Of a stretch of DNA of 64,000 bases, positions 44,373 to 53,188 are shown piece after piece. This stretch comes from Streptomyces vietnamensis (GTDB lineage: Bacteria; Actinomycetota; Actinomycetes; Streptomycetales; Streptomycetaceae), in the NCBI RefSeq assembly GCF_000830005.1, contig NZ_CP010407.1, positions 2,399,001-2,463,000 of the forward strand, in the 5' to 3' direction. The translations under genes were made by a program, and so were the position numbers. Every line of letters starts with the position of its first letter. The stretch's first letter is position 1. Below the pieces are notes generated by a model that searched no databases, had not been told where the DNA came from, and saw only the letters and a program-made list of their open reading frames with translations.

Positions 44373-45520
44373 CCCGGATCGATCTCGGCGGGCTCGTCAC
44401 GCGGCCCGCGCAGGTGTGGGGCGGGGTGCGGCTCGTGCCGCTCGTGCGGGACGAGCCCGTGCCCGGGCTGCGGCTGCACCGGGAGGTGTACGAGGGGTGG
44501 GGTGCGGACTCCGTCGCGCTGGGCGACCGGACCGCGTACACCTCGTACATCCCGCACGGCTTCGTCGCCGACTGGACGGGGACGGGGGCGGAGGCCGCCG
44601 CGTACGGGACCCGGCTCGGGGGTGAAGGGGAGCCGACGGCCGTGCCCGTGCGCCGGCTGCACCGGATGGCGAAGCGCCGGGGGCGTGAGGACCGGCTGCG
44701 GTTCCTGCCGCTGCACCTCGCCCTGGAGGGCTATCTCGCGCTGCACTTCGGCGGGCCGTCCGTCGTCTGGGACGACTGGTCGCGTGAGGCGCTGCGGCGC
44801 GGGCTCTCGCCGCGGGCCGAGGCGGCGTACGCGGGGTGGGCGGTGCCCGGGCTCGCGGAGGCGCTGCGGGTGTTCGAGCTGCATCCGGGGCAGTGCGGGC
44901 TGCTCCTGTACGTGGCGGACGCACTGGCCTCGGCGTTCGTGGTGCCGCACGCGGACGACTACCGCCTTCTGCATCCGACGCTGGTGGAGGACCTGTACGG
45001 GGAGCTGGTCCACCAGTACGCGTACTACGGCGCCCCGGTGCCCGAGTTCACGGCGCGGATCCGGGACGGCGCCGGCGGGATCCGCGGGCTCGCGGACCTG
45101 CGGGCGGCAGCGCTCGAGCAGGAGCGGGCGTGGGCGGTGGCGCACGACGGGCTGATGGCGCGGGACCTGCGGGAGACCTCGTACTCCTTCGAGCGGGCCT
45201 ACCGGATGGGTCCGTTCTCCCTGTACCGGTTCCTGCCGCCGTTCGAGCGGGGCGGGCGGGAGCAGCACATCGGCGAGGTGATCACCGACCGGAAGGGTCG
45301 GGCGGCCTATCTGAAGACCTTCCGGCTCTCCGAGAACCAGATCCGGAAGGGGTACCTCCTGAACCGGCTCGCGGACTGCGACTGGCACCTCGGGCGGACG
45401 GCGGAGGCGCTGGGGACCTCGTACGCCGAGGTGGTCCGGCGGGTGCGGGGCGCGGGCCTCGGCGGGCTCCTCGACGCGCACGCCGTCGCACGGCGGCTCC
45501 GCGAAGATCAGGAAAGCTGA
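44369..45520 (+). CDS. ARPP-2-like protein with C-terminal helix-turn-helix-like region
   Basis: 383 residues; GAAGGAGGC precedes GTG 44369, which overlaps the vWA stop. The N-terminus TRIDLGGLVTRPAQVWGGVRLVPLVRDEPVPGLRLHREVYEGW, with RTAYTSYIPHGFVADW, resembles the ARPP family, named for association with ADP-ribosylglycohydrolase and rhodanese/phosphatase systems. The assignment is from memory and tentative. The middle is helical (LEGYLALHFGGPSVVWDDWSREALRRG). The C-terminus KGYLLNRLADCDWHLGRTAEALGTSYAEVVRRVRGAGLGGLL is HTH-like, as in Fis-type proteins. Probably a nucleic-acid or nucleotide repair/conflict pair with the vWA protein. The stop directly abuts the glnII GlnR box. Confidence 0.6.
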   Translation: MTRIDLGGLVTRPAQVWGGVRLVPLVRDEPVPGLRLHREVYEGWGADSVALGDRTAYTSYIPHGFVADWTGTGAEAAAYGTRLGGEGEPTAVPVRRLHRMAKRRGREDRLRFLPLHLALEGYLALHFGGPSVVWDDWSREALRRGLSPRAEAAYAGWAVPGLAEALRVFELHPGQCGLLLYVADALASAFVVPHADDYRLLHPTLVEDLYGELVHQYAYYGAPVPEFTARIRDGAGGIRGLADLRAAALEQERAWAVAHDGLMARDLRETSYSFERAYRMGPFSLYRFLPPFERGGREQHIGEVITDRKGRAAYLKTFRLSENQIRKGYLLNRLADCDWHLGRTAEALGTSYAEVVRRVRGAGLGGLLDAHAVARRLREDQES

Positions 45521-45558
45521 GTAACACGGGGTTCACATTCGGGCAACCGACGGGAAAT
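45521..45558 (+). promoter_or_regulatory. GlnR box upstream of glnII
   Basis: GTAAC-n6-TTCAC-n6-GCAAC-n6-GAAAT, again two adjacent GlnR half-site pairs, starting at the base after the stop of the ARPP-2-like gene and 119 bp before the glnII GTG. Confidence 0.88.
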
Positions 45559-45676
45559 CCCGTGTTGCCAAGCTGCGGTCGAACACAAACAGCGCAGTCA
45601 GCGTTGAGACCGCAGCTTCTCGCAGTGCCGCGAGCCGCAGCGGAACCCCGCAGCAGCACGCCAAAGGATGAGACCC

Positions 45677-46708
45677 GTGACCTTCAAGGCTGAGTACATC
45701 TGGATCGACGGCACCGAGCCGACCGCGAAGCTTCGCTCCAAGACGAAGATCATCGCGGGTGAGGGCCTCGCCCTCGACGAGCTGCCGATCTGGGGCTTCG
45801 ACGGTTCCAGCACGAACCAGGCCAAGGGTCACGCCTCGGACCGCGTCCTCAAGCCGGTCTTCTCCTGCCCGGACCCGATCCGCGGCGGCAACGACGTCCT
45901 GGTGCTGTGCGAGGTCCTCAACACGGACATGACGCCGCACGAGTCCAACACCCGTGCCGCGCTGGCCGAGGTCGCCACGAAGTACGCCGCGCAGGAGTCG
46001 ATCTTCGGCATCGAGCAGGAGTACACCTTCTTCGACGGCACCCGCCCGCTCGGCTTCCCGGTCAACGGCTTCCCGGCCCCGCAGGGCGGCTACTACTGCG
46101 GCGTCGGCATCGACGAGATCCACGGCCGCCCGATCGTCGAGGCGCACCTGGAGAACTGCCTCAAGGCCGGCCTCGGCATCTCCGGCATCAACGCCGAGGT
46201 CATGCCCGGCCAGTGGGAGTTCCAGGTCGGCCCGCTGTCCCCGCTCGAGGTCTCGGACCAGCTGTGGGTCGCCCGCTGGCTGCTCTACCGCACGGCCGAG
46301 GACTTCAACGTCTCCGCGACCCTCGACCCGAAGCCGGTGAAGGGCGACTGGAACGGCGCGGGCGCGCACACCAACTTCTCCACGAAGGCGATGCGCGAGG
46401 GCTACGACGCGATCATCACCGCGTGCGAGTCGCTCGGCGAGGGCTCGAAGCCGCTCGACCACGTCAAGAACTACGGCGCCGGCATCGACGAGCGCCTGAC
46501 GGGCCTGCACGAGACCGCCCCGTGGGACGAGTACTCCTACGGCGTCTCGGACCGCGGCGCCTCGGTCCGCATCCCGTGGCAGGTCGAGCAGGACCAGAAG
46601 GGCTACATCGAGGACCGCCGCCCGAACGCGAACGTCGACCCGTACGTGGTGACCCGCCTCATCGTGGACACCTGCTGCGAGGCCCTGGAGAAGGCCGGCC
46701 AGGTCTGA
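45677..46708 (+). CDS. glnII: Glutamine synthetase type II (eukaryotic-like)
   Basis: 343 residues from GTG 45677 (AAGGATGAG upstream); family members start MTFKAEYIWIDGTEP, so the ATG at 45668 is less likely. This GSII is the eukaryotic-type enzyme that Streptomyces keeps beside GlnA. Signatures: LPIWGFDGSSTNQA, FGIEQEYTFFD, PQGGYYCGVG, INAEVMPGQWEFQVGP, DWNGAGAHTNFST and GASVRIPWQ. It lacks the adenylylation site of GlnA. GlnR control is expected from the adjacent box. Terminator hairpin at 46727-46761. Confidence 0.97.
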   Translation: MTFKAEYIWIDGTEPTAKLRSKTKIIAGEGLALDELPIWGFDGSSTNQAKGHASDRVLKPVFSCPDPIRGGNDVLVLCEVLNTDMTPHESNTRAALAEVATKYAAQESIFGIEQEYTFFDGTRPLGFPVNGFPAPQGGYYCGVGIDEIHGRPIVEAHLENCLKAGLGISGINAEVMPGQWEFQVGPLSPLEVSDQLWVARWLLYRTAEDFNVSATLDPKPVKGDWNGAGAHTNFSTKAMREGYDAIITACESLGEGSKPLDHVKNYGAGIDERLTGLHETAPWDEYSYGVSDRGASVRIPWQVEQDQKGYIEDRRPNANVDPYVVTRLIVDTCCEALEKAGQV

Positions 46709-46726
46709 TCCCGCGCACACCCTGAC

Positions 46727-46761
46727 AGGGGCGCCCGCCGTTTCACACGGTGGGCGCCCCT
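46727..46761 (+). terminator. Terminator after glnII
   Basis: 15-bp stem (46727-46741 with 46747-46761, one G-T pair), 5-base loop, 18 bases after the stop. Confidence 0.85.
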
Positions 46762-46796
46762 GCGGCGTTGTCAGTGGGGTCTGTGACAGTGGGCCC

Positions 46797-47711
46797 ATGC
46801 TCGACATCGCGGTGCAGACCGAGAACTGGGAGAAGCACGTCCGGCCGTCCGAGGAGGACCTGACCGGGCTCGTGCGGCGCATCGGCGCCGAGGGGGACCG
46901 CTTCCTGGTCCTCCAGCGGATACCGGACCTGCCGGACGTCTTCGCGCAGGTGTGGCACGAAGCCGGCGGGCACTACCAGCTGGAGCACCGGGCCGGCGCG
47001 CCCGAACTGCACGTCGGGACACGGCTCGACACGCCGGAGCGGGTCGCGGAGGTCCTGGCGGCCTGGGCACGCGGCGAGGCCGCCTGGGACGCCGGGCTGA
47101 GCTGGGAGAACCTGGGCTTCCCGGCCGCGCCGGCCGTCCCCGAACTCCCCGGGGAGGTACGGGAGGAGGTCGAGCGGCGGGTGCGCTCGCTGATCGTCTG
47201 CGGGTACGACGACCGGGCGCGGCTGACCCGGAGCGCCCAGGAGGACGTGTTCTCCCCGGACGAGCACCCGGTGACCCGGGAGCAGGCCGCCGCGCTGGTG
47301 GACCGGCTGTGGCTGGAGCGGGTCGCGGAGATGGCCGGCTGGGAGGGCACGACCGACCCGGAGCGGATCACCGCCGCCTTCGCCGAGCTGGACGCGGCCG
47401 GGATCGTCGCCCGCGAGCACTTCACCTGCTGCCGGTCCTGCGGCACGGCGGAGATCGGCGCGGAGGACGGTGCGGACCGGGCGCGCGGGTTCGTGTTCTT
47501 CCACACCCAGTGCACCGAGGGCGCGGCGAACGGCGGGCCGCTGTATCTGCTGTACGGCGGGTTCGACGACTCGGCGGAGACGACCGCGGCGGTCGGCGAG
47601 GAGGTGGCCGCGGCGCTGCGCGGGCAGGGGCTGGGCGTGCAGTGGGACGGGGACCCGGGGCAGGCGATCCTGGTCACGGGGCTCGACTGGCGGAGACGGC
47701 TGATCGGTTGA
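46797..47711 (+). CDS. DUF6891-like protein
   Basis: 304 residues, soluble, acidic. The N-terminal half begins LDIAVQTENWEKHVRPSEEDLTGLVRRIGAEGDRFLVLQRI. The C-terminal half has FTCCRSCGTAEIGAE (a CC-x2-C pattern that could bind zinc) and GFVFFHTQCTEGAANGGPLYLLYGGFDD, which I associate with DUF6891. Function unknown. Its stop lies in the first unit of a 16-bp tandem repeat. Confidence 0.82.
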   Translation: MLDIAVQTENWEKHVRPSEEDLTGLVRRIGAEGDRFLVLQRIPDLPDVFAQVWHEAGGHYQLEHRAGAPELHVGTRLDTPERVAEVLAAWARGEAAWDAGLSWENLGFPAAPAVPELPGEVREEVERRVRSLIVCGYDDRARLTRSAQEDVFSPDEHPVTREQAAALVDRLWLERVAEMAGWEGTTDPERITAAFAELDAAGIVAREHFTCCRSCGTAEIGAEDGADRARGFVFFHTQCTEGAANGGPLYLLYGGFDDSAETTAAVGEEVAAALRGQGLGVQWDGDPGQAILVTGLDWRRRLIG

Positions 47712-47777
47712 GCGGTCGCGCGGTTGAGCCATCGAGCGATTGAGCGGTCGAGCCGTCGAGTGGTTGAGCCGTCGAGG
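47706..47777. repeat. 16-bp tandem repeat at a gene end
   Basis: GGTTGAGC-x-(A/G)TCG(A/C)G-type units start at 47706, 47722, 47738, 47754 (half, 8 bp) and 47762. The first contains the stop codon of the DUF6891-like gene. Confidence 0.85.
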
Positions 47778-47863
47778 CGATCGGCGGCTCGTTTTCAGCC
47801 GGTGGAGTGGGTGTGACGTGACAGGGGGTGCCCAGCTCTTTTCCCTCCTGGTTTAATAGGGAT

Positions 47864-47986
47864 ATGGCCATCATGCAGAACGACACCGCGACGGGTCGCC
47901 ACGACCTCGAGCCGTTCTGGCCTACCCGGGCGCACCACGACTTCGACCGGTGCTGTCGACGCGTGAGGAACGCGTCGGCCCTCTAA
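47864..47986 (+). CDS. Small protein (40 aa), possibly leaderless
   Basis: ATG 47864 to TAA 47986: starts MAIMQNDTATGRHDL, contains EPFWPTRAHHDFDRCC and ends RRVRNASAL. The composition (Trp, His, two adjacent Cys) is unlike random high-GC sequence. There is no Shine-Dalgarno sequence, but TTTAAT at 47852-47857 would place a transcript start at or next to the ATG, so it may be leaderless. It precedes the winged-helix gene by 99 bp. No known family; a regulatory small protein is possible. Confidence 0.55.
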   Translation: MAIMQNDTATGRHDLEPFWPTRAHHDFDRCCRRVRNASAL

Positions 47987-48085
47987 CGCCCCGATCGGTA
48001 CACGGTCCGATCCCGGCCTTCGGCCGCACGCGCACGACGTACGAGACCTCTCCGTCCGTTCCCCGCGCGAAAGAGCTGACCTGCC

Positions 48086-48637
48086 ATGGCCCACACCCAG
48101 ACCGCCTCCCTCACCGCCGTCCGTTCCGGCCGGCACCGGCTGCGTGCCGTCGATCCGAACGAGGTCGTCGACCTCTCCCAGGTGGCGGACTTCCTGCCGC
48201 CCGGCGCCACCCTGCTGCCCGCGCCGCAGCACACGCTGCCGACGCTGCCGGGGCGCCCGCCGATGGTCGGGTACCTCGTCCTCGTCCCGGCCGACCAGCA
48301 GCCGCACCTGCCCGTGGCCCCCGCCCCCGCACCGGCTCCCGTCGCGGCGGAGGAGCAGGGGCCGGTGACCATCGACGGCGTCCAGCGGATCGCCCTCGTC
48401 GACGGGCAGGCCCTCGACCTGACGTACCTCGAATTCGAGCTGCTCGCCCACCTGGTGGCGCACCCTCACCGGGTGCACACCCGCGACCAGTTGGTCACGA
48501 CGGTGTGGGGATACGGGCACGTGGGCGACGGCCGGACGGTCGACGTGCACGTGGCCCGGCTGCGCCGCAAGCTGGGCGCCGAGCACCGCCACACGATCCA
48601 GACCGTGCGCCGGGTCGGCTACAAGTACACGCCCTGA
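48086..48637 (+). CDS. OmpR/PhoB-type winged-helix protein without receiver domain
   Basis: 183 residues. An N-terminal 85-residue region (AHTQTASLTAVRSGRHRLRAVDPNEVVDLSQVADFLPPGATLL) ends in a Pro/Ala linker. The C-terminal DNA-binding domain is DGQALDLTYLEFELLAHLVAHPHRVHTRDQLVTTVWGYGHVGDGRTVDVHVARLRRKLGAEHRHTIQTVRRVGYKYTP, a full PhoB-type winged helix with the TV(D)VHIxRLRxK recognition helix. There is no aspartate receiver, so it is an orphan regulator; the N-terminal half is the only candidate sensory part. Confidence 0.92.
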   Translation: MAHTQTASLTAVRSGRHRLRAVDPNEVVDLSQVADFLPPGATLLPAPQHTLPTLPGRPPMVGYLVLVPADQQPHLPVAPAPAPAPVAAEEQGPVTIDGVQRIALVDGQALDLTYLEFELLAHLVAHPHRVHTRDQLVTTVWGYGHVGDGRTVDVHVARLRRKLGAEHRHTIQTVRRVGYKYTP

Positions 48638-48738
48638 CAGGGCTGTCCGGCCGGGCCGGCCGGTGTTCCTCCCCTGGCGGAATCCTCCCGGAGCGGAACT
48701 CGCTGGCCCCGGCCGTCCCCGCCGGGCAGGCTCGGATC

Positions 48739-49737
48739 ATGAAACTGCTGATGCTCGGAGGTACGGAGTTCGTCGGCCGCGCGATCGTCGAGGACGCGCT
48801 CGAACGGGGCTGGGAGGTGACGGTCTTCCACCGGGGCCGCCACGAGGCTCCGGCGGGAGCCGTCTCGCTGATCGGGGACCGCACCGCCCCCGACGGTCTC
48901 GCCGCCCTCGCCACCGGTTCCTGGGACGCCGTCGTGGACACCTGGTCGGCCGCGCCCTCGGCGGTCCGGGACGCGGCCCGGCTGCTCGCGGACCGGGTCG
49001 GTCGGTACGCGTACGTGTCGAGCCGCTCCGTGTACGCCTGGCCGCCCGCCGCCGGGCTCGCGGAGGACGGCCCGCTCGTGGAGGGCTCGCCCGACGACGG
49101 GGAGGTGCCGTACGCGGAGTCCAAGCGGGGCGGCGAGCTCGCCGCCACCGCCGCCTTCGGGCCCGACCGGACGCTGCTCGTGCGCGCGGGCCTGATCCTC
49201 GGCCCGTACGAGAACGTGGGCCGGCTCCCCTGGTGGCTGGGCCGGATCGCGCGCGGCGGGCCGGTCCTCGCGCCCGGGCCGCGCACGCTGCCGGTCCAGT
49301 ACGTCGACGCCCGCGACCTCGCCGCATGGACGCTCGACGCGGTGGCGGCGGGGCTCTCGGGGCCGTACAACCTGGTCTCGCCGCCAGGGCACACCACCAT
49401 GGGCGAACTGCTGGACGCCTGCGTACGGGCGACGGGGGCCGACGCCGAACTGCGCTGGACGGAGCCGGAGGCGCTCCTCGCGGCCGGGGCGGCGCCCTGG
49501 ACGGAGCTGCCGGTGTGGCTGCCGCCGGGCGAGATGTACGACGCGATGCACACCGCCGACGTCTCCCGGGCGCTGGCGGCCGGGCTGCGCTGCCGCCCGG
49601 CGGAGGAGACGGTCGCGGACACCTGGGCGTGGATGGAGTCCCTCGGCGGCATCGCACCCCAGCGCCCGGACCGTCCGGGCGCCGGACTCACCCCGGAGCG
49701 GGAGGCGGAGGTCCTGGCGGCGCTGGCGAAGGAGTGA
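48739..49737 (+). CDS. NAD-dependent epimerase/dehydratase-family protein
   Basis: 332 residues from ATG 48739. Extended-SDR Rossmann start: KLLMLGGTEFVGRAIVEDALERGWEVTVFHRG (GGTxFxG). Then [34 protein letters not shown], the active-site Tyr in VPYAESKRGGELAA (YxxxK) and AGLILGPYENVGRLPWW. This resembles the plant isoflavone-reductase/RNA-binding CSP41-like subgroup in bacteria. Substrate unknown. A short tandem GTGGAAGGGG-type repeat follows the stop. Confidence 0.9.
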   Translation: MKLLMLGGTEFVGRAIVEDALERGWEVTVFHRGRHEAPAGAVSLIGDRTAPDGLAALATGSWDAVVDTWSAAPSAVRDAARLLADRVGRYAYVSSRSVYAWPPAAGLAEDGPLVEGSPDDGEVPYAESKRGGELAATAAFGPDRTLLVRAGLILGPYENVGRLPWWLGRIARGGPVLAPGPRTLPVQYVDARDLAAWTLDAVAAGLSGPYNLVSPPGHTTMGELLDACVRATGADAELRWTEPEALLAAGAAPWTELPVWLPPGEMYDAMHTADVSRALAAGLRCRPAEETVADTWAWMESLGGIAPQRPDRPGAGLTPEREAEVLAALAKE

Positions 49738-49900
49738 AAGGGGCGGGGGGAGTGGAAGGGGTAGGAGGGGTGGAAGGGGTGAGGTGACGGGGGCGCCCGG
49801 GGGGTCCTGCGCGGGGCATTGCTCGAAAAGTGTGGAACTGCCCGAAACCGGGCGATCCACTACCGTCGAGGAACCCGTACGAATCGGAGGAGTCGACGCC

Positions 49901-50701
49901 ATGCCCGCCATCCCCGCCACCTCCGTCGCCAACCTCCGCGATCTCGGCGGTCTGCCGCTCGGTGACGGGCGCTCCGTCCGGCACGGTCTCGTCCTCCGTT
50001 CCGCGCAGCTCGACCGGCTCGACCCGGCCGAGCCCGCCGTGGCCGGCCTGGGCATCCGTACCGTCGTCGACTTCCGCACGGAGACCGAGCGCGGCGACCG
50101 GCCCGACCGGCTGCCGCCCGGCGCCCGGCTGCTCGTCGCCGACGTCCTCGCCGACTACCTGGCCGGCAGCGGACTGCCGCCCGCCGCGCGTCTCAAGGCC
50201 CTGCTCGCCGACCCGGCGCTCGCCGAGGAGCACCTCGGCGGGGGCCGGGTCAGGGCGGCCTTCGCCCGGACCTACCGGACCTTCGTCTCCGGCGACTCCG
50301 CCCGCGCCTCCTACCGCGCCCTGCTCGGCGAGCTCGGCACCCCGGGTGCCGGGCCGCTGCTCTTCCACTGTTCGGCGGGCAAGGACCGTACGGGCTGGGC
50401 GGCGACGGTCGTCCTGTCGCTGCTCGGCGCGGACGAGGAGACCGTGCGGGCCGAGTACCTCTCGGTCAACCCGGCGGTACGGCTTGCCTTCGCGCCCATG
50501 ATCGAGGGCTTCACGGCCCAGGGCGGCGACCCCGAGCTCGCGCTCGAACTGATCGGGGTCCTGCCGGAGTACCTGGACGCGGCGCTCGACGAAGTGGCGG
50601 TCCGGCACGGGTCGATGGAGAAGTACGTACGGGAGGGGCTCGGCGTCCCGGACGAGGTGACGGACCTGATCCGCGAGCGGCTGACGGTCACCGCGGCCTG
50701 A
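49901..50701 (+). CDS. Tyrosine-protein phosphatase (PF13350-like)
   Basis: 266 residues from ATG 49901 with CGGAGGAGT upstream. It contains NLRDLGGLPLGDGRSVRHGLVLRSAQLDRL and the P-loop FHCSAGKDRTGWAATVVLSLLG (HCxAGKDRTG, catalytic Cys and Arg) of the MptpB-like dual-specificity/lipid phosphatase family. In mycobacteria the related MptpB is secreted; here there is no signal peptide. A CDPEYxxxxL-like helix near the end is typical. The substrate may be phosphoprotein or phosphoinositide. Confidence 0.92.
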   Translation: MPAIPATSVANLRDLGGLPLGDGRSVRHGLVLRSAQLDRLDPAEPAVAGLGIRTVVDFRTETERGDRPDRLPPGARLLVADVLADYLAGSGLPPAARLKALLADPALAEEHLGGGRVRAAFARTYRTFVSGDSARASYRALLGELGTPGAGPLLFHCSAGKDRTGWAATVVLSLLGADEETVRAEYLSVNPAVRLAFAPMIEGFTAQGGDPELALELIGVLPEYLDAALDEVAVRHGSMEKYVREGLGVPDEVTDLIRERLTVTAA

Positions 50702-50758
50702 TCCCCCCGAGGGGGCGGGCCGGGGTGACCATCGGAAGAATCGCTCGTTCTGCTGAAC

Positions 50759-53188
50759 GTGAGCACCCAGGATCTCGTTCCCTCGCCCGTGGGTCCCGTC
50801 GACGTCGAACAGGCCGAGGCCGCGCTCGTCGAGCGGTATCCGCGGCTCGTCCGCATCGCCTATCTCGTCCTGCCGCCGTCCCTCGGCCGCAACCGCCGGG
50901 TGCTGACCGCGCACGCCCTCGTCCAGCGGTCGCTGCCGCGCCGCCGGGTCCCGGGCCCCGCCGTGCCCGGGCCGCGGCAGGCCGAGGACGCGGTGGACCC
51001 GGGCTACGCGTACGTGCGGGGCGAGGTGCTGCGGCAGGCGCTGATCGCCGGGCTGCCGCTCCGGCGCCTCGCGCTGCCGCGCCGGGCGCAGTTCCCGCCG
51101 CTGCTGCCGCACGTGTGGGGGCTGCGGCTCTTCCCCCGGGTGGGCGGCGCCGACGAACTCGCCCTGGACCAGCGGCTGTCCCGGCTCTCCGGCCCCGGCC
51201 GCGCGGCGTACGTGCTCCGCGGCCTGGAGCGCCAGGGCGACCCGGAGGTCCTGCGCGTCCTGGCGGCGGCGGGCGTCGAGGACCCGGCGGCGGCCCTGGC
51301 GGAGGCGGACGCCCTGGACGACCCTGCCTTCACCGAAACCGACCGCTTCACCGAGCCTCCTGCCACCGGGGCCACTCCCGGGTCCGCCCCCGGAACGGAG
51401 CCCTGGAAGGACGGTCCCGCCAGGGTCGGCGAACAGGACGGCCCCGGGAGGGCCGGGGGCCCTGGGGAAGCTGAGGGCCCGGGTGGTGCCGGGGGCCCTG
51501 GTGCGGCTGGAGGTCCGGGTGGGGCCGGGGTCCCGGGTGGGGCTGGTCCCCTCGGCGGGGCCGGGGGCCCGGGCGGGGCCACGGGTGAGCCGGGCCGGTC
51601 CGGCGCCCCGGCCGGAGCCGGCGGCACCCCCGGGGCCCGCCCCCAGGACGGCCGCTCCGACCGGGTCGGCGAACAGGCCGGTCCGGGCAGGGCCGGTGGC
51701 CGTGCCGCCGCCGCAGGCGCCGCCCGGGAGCCCGGAGCCGACGCCGGAGCCGGAGGCACCGGAGGGTACGGCGGGTCCGGGACCGTCGCGCCCGAAAAAC
51801 CAACAGGTGCCGGAGGGCCCGGTCTCCCCCGTCGTCTCAGTGGTGCCGCCCTGCTGGAGTCCGACGAGTTCGATCCGTGTGCCCTGCAGGCGCGGCCGAC
51901 CGATCTGATGCGGCGGCGGCAGCACGCGCGGGCCGCGTTCGTCGCCGTCGTGGCGCTCGTCGTGTGCGGGACGCTGCTCGGGCTGCCCGGTGACGGCTGG
52001 GGCAGAAACGGTGCTGCAGCGCCCTCGTACGCCCGTAACCCCGCCGCCGAGGCCGCCCTCGACCCCGGTGCCGTCAAGCGGGTGGATCCGGCGGTGTGGC
52101 CCGGCGCGACCCGGCAGGACTTCTCCGTGTGGCCCGCGCGCGGCGGGCTGACCGGTGACAGCGCGCTGCTGCGGCGGGCGCTCGCCGTGTGGGCCCGGCC
52201 CGGTGACTCCGTACGGTCGTCCGCCACGCCCGGGACTCCCGTCGGGCCGCCGATGGGGCCGCCGCAGCTGCTGTTCGCGGGCCGCGTCGACGCCATGCGG
52301 GTCGTGCTCTTCCACGACGGGCTGCGGGCCGTGCGGTACGCGGAGCCGGTCGAGGGGACGGCGGGCGCCGCCCTCGACTTCGCCCGCACCGACGCGGCCG
52401 ACACCGCCGACGCGGCCGCGCTCGTCGTCTCCCGCGCGGCGGGCAACGTCCGCTATCTGACGGCCCCCTGGGTCCGGGAGACGGCCGTACGGGACCTCCT
52501 CGCGCCCGCGAAGGCCCCCTGGCCGCTCGCGCGGGACACCGACGGGGTGACCGCTCCCCTGCCGAGCCCCGCACAGACCGGCGGCTGCACCCGCTGGAAC
52601 GCCCTTCAGGTACGGGACCGCGGAGGGGTCAGGATCCTCACCGACCTGGGCGAGCTGGCGCCCGCCCGGCTGCTCTGGGGGCCGCCCGCCGCGCCCGTGG
52701 ACGCGACAGGGCCGGAGGCGCGGGGGGACTGGGCGCGGACCGCCTGCCAGTTGACGGCGGTACGGGCGCACGGGGTGCGCTCCGTGAACGCCTGGCGGTA
52801 CGCCCGGCAGCCGCTGCCGGAGGGCGCCGGGCTCGGCACCTGGGTGTGCACGCGCGCGGAGACCTGGCGGGGCACGGGCAGCCGGGTCCTCGCCCAGTTC
52901 CTGGTCCCGTCGCCCCAGGTCCCGGCCGCGCTCGCGGCCCGCTCCGAGGGCTCGCCGGCCTGCGGGGTGCGGGATCCCCGGGTCCTCGCGGGCGTGCTGT
53001 GGCAGGCGCCGGGCGGGAGCTGGTACGTGATGGCGGCGGGCAGTCCTGACTTCGCGTCCCTGGAGACCTCGGGCGGAGTGAAGGGCCGCTCGAACGGACC
53101 GCTTCTGGCGGTGAAGGCGAAGACGGGAGCACGGGCCGACCTGGACGGCACCCTGCGGGACGGAACGCGGAGGGCCGCGCTGCGCTAG
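50759..53188 (+). CDS. Large membrane protein with sigma-factor-like N-terminus
   Basis: 809 residues from GTG 50759, without an obvious ribosome site. Residues about 15-190 resemble a degenerate ECF sigma factor (EAALVERYPRLVRIAYLVLPPSLG, LPLRRLALPRRAQF, RLSRLSGPGRAAYVLRGLERQGDPEVLRVLAAAGV). A Gly/Pro/Ala-rich linker follows (about 200-385, many GGAGGPG units). One transmembrane helix (about 392-412, FVAVVALVVCGTLLGL) leads to a 390-residue extracytoplasmic domain with LLFAGRVDAMRVVLFHDGLRAVRY and paired Cys. It may signal across the membrane. Similar proteins occur in Streptomyces; role unknown. Confidence 0.75.
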   Translation: MSTQDLVPSPVGPVDVEQAEAALVERYPRLVRIAYLVLPPSLGRNRRVLTAHALVQRSLPRRRVPGPAVPGPRQAEDAVDPGYAYVRGEVLRQALIAGLPLRRLALPRRAQFPPLLPHVWGLRLFPRVGGADELALDQRLSRLSGPGRAAYVLRGLERQGDPEVLRVLAAAGVEDPAAALAEADALDDPAFTETDRFTEPPATGATPGSAPGTEPWKDGPARVGEQDGPGRAGGPGEAEGPGGAGGPGAAGGPGGAGVPGGAGPLGGAGGPGGATGEPGRSGAPAGAGGTPGARPQDGRSDRVGEQAGPGRAGGRAAAAGAAREPGADAGAGGTGGYGGSGTVAPEKPTGAGGPGLPRRLSGAALLESDEFDPCALQARPTDLMRRRQHARAAFVAVVALVVCGTLLGLPGDGWGRNGAAAPSYARNPAAEAALDPGAVKRVDPAVWPGATRQDFSVWPARGGLTGDSALLRRALAVWARPGDSVRSSATPGTPVGPPMGPPQLLFAGRVDAMRVVLFHDGLRAVRYAEPVEGTAGAALDFARTDAADTADAAALVVSRAAGNVRYLTAPWVRETAVRDLLAPAKAPWPLARDTDGVTAPLPSPAQTGGCTRWNALQVRDRGGVRILTDLGELAPARLLWGPPAAPVDATGPEARGDWARTACQLTAVRAHGVRSVNAWRYARQPLPEGAGLGTWVCTRAETWRGTGSRVLAQFLVPSPQVPAALAARSEGSPACGVRDPRVLAGVLWQAPGGSWYVMAAGSPDFASLETSGGVKGRSNGPLLAVKAKTGARADLDGTLRDGTRRAALR

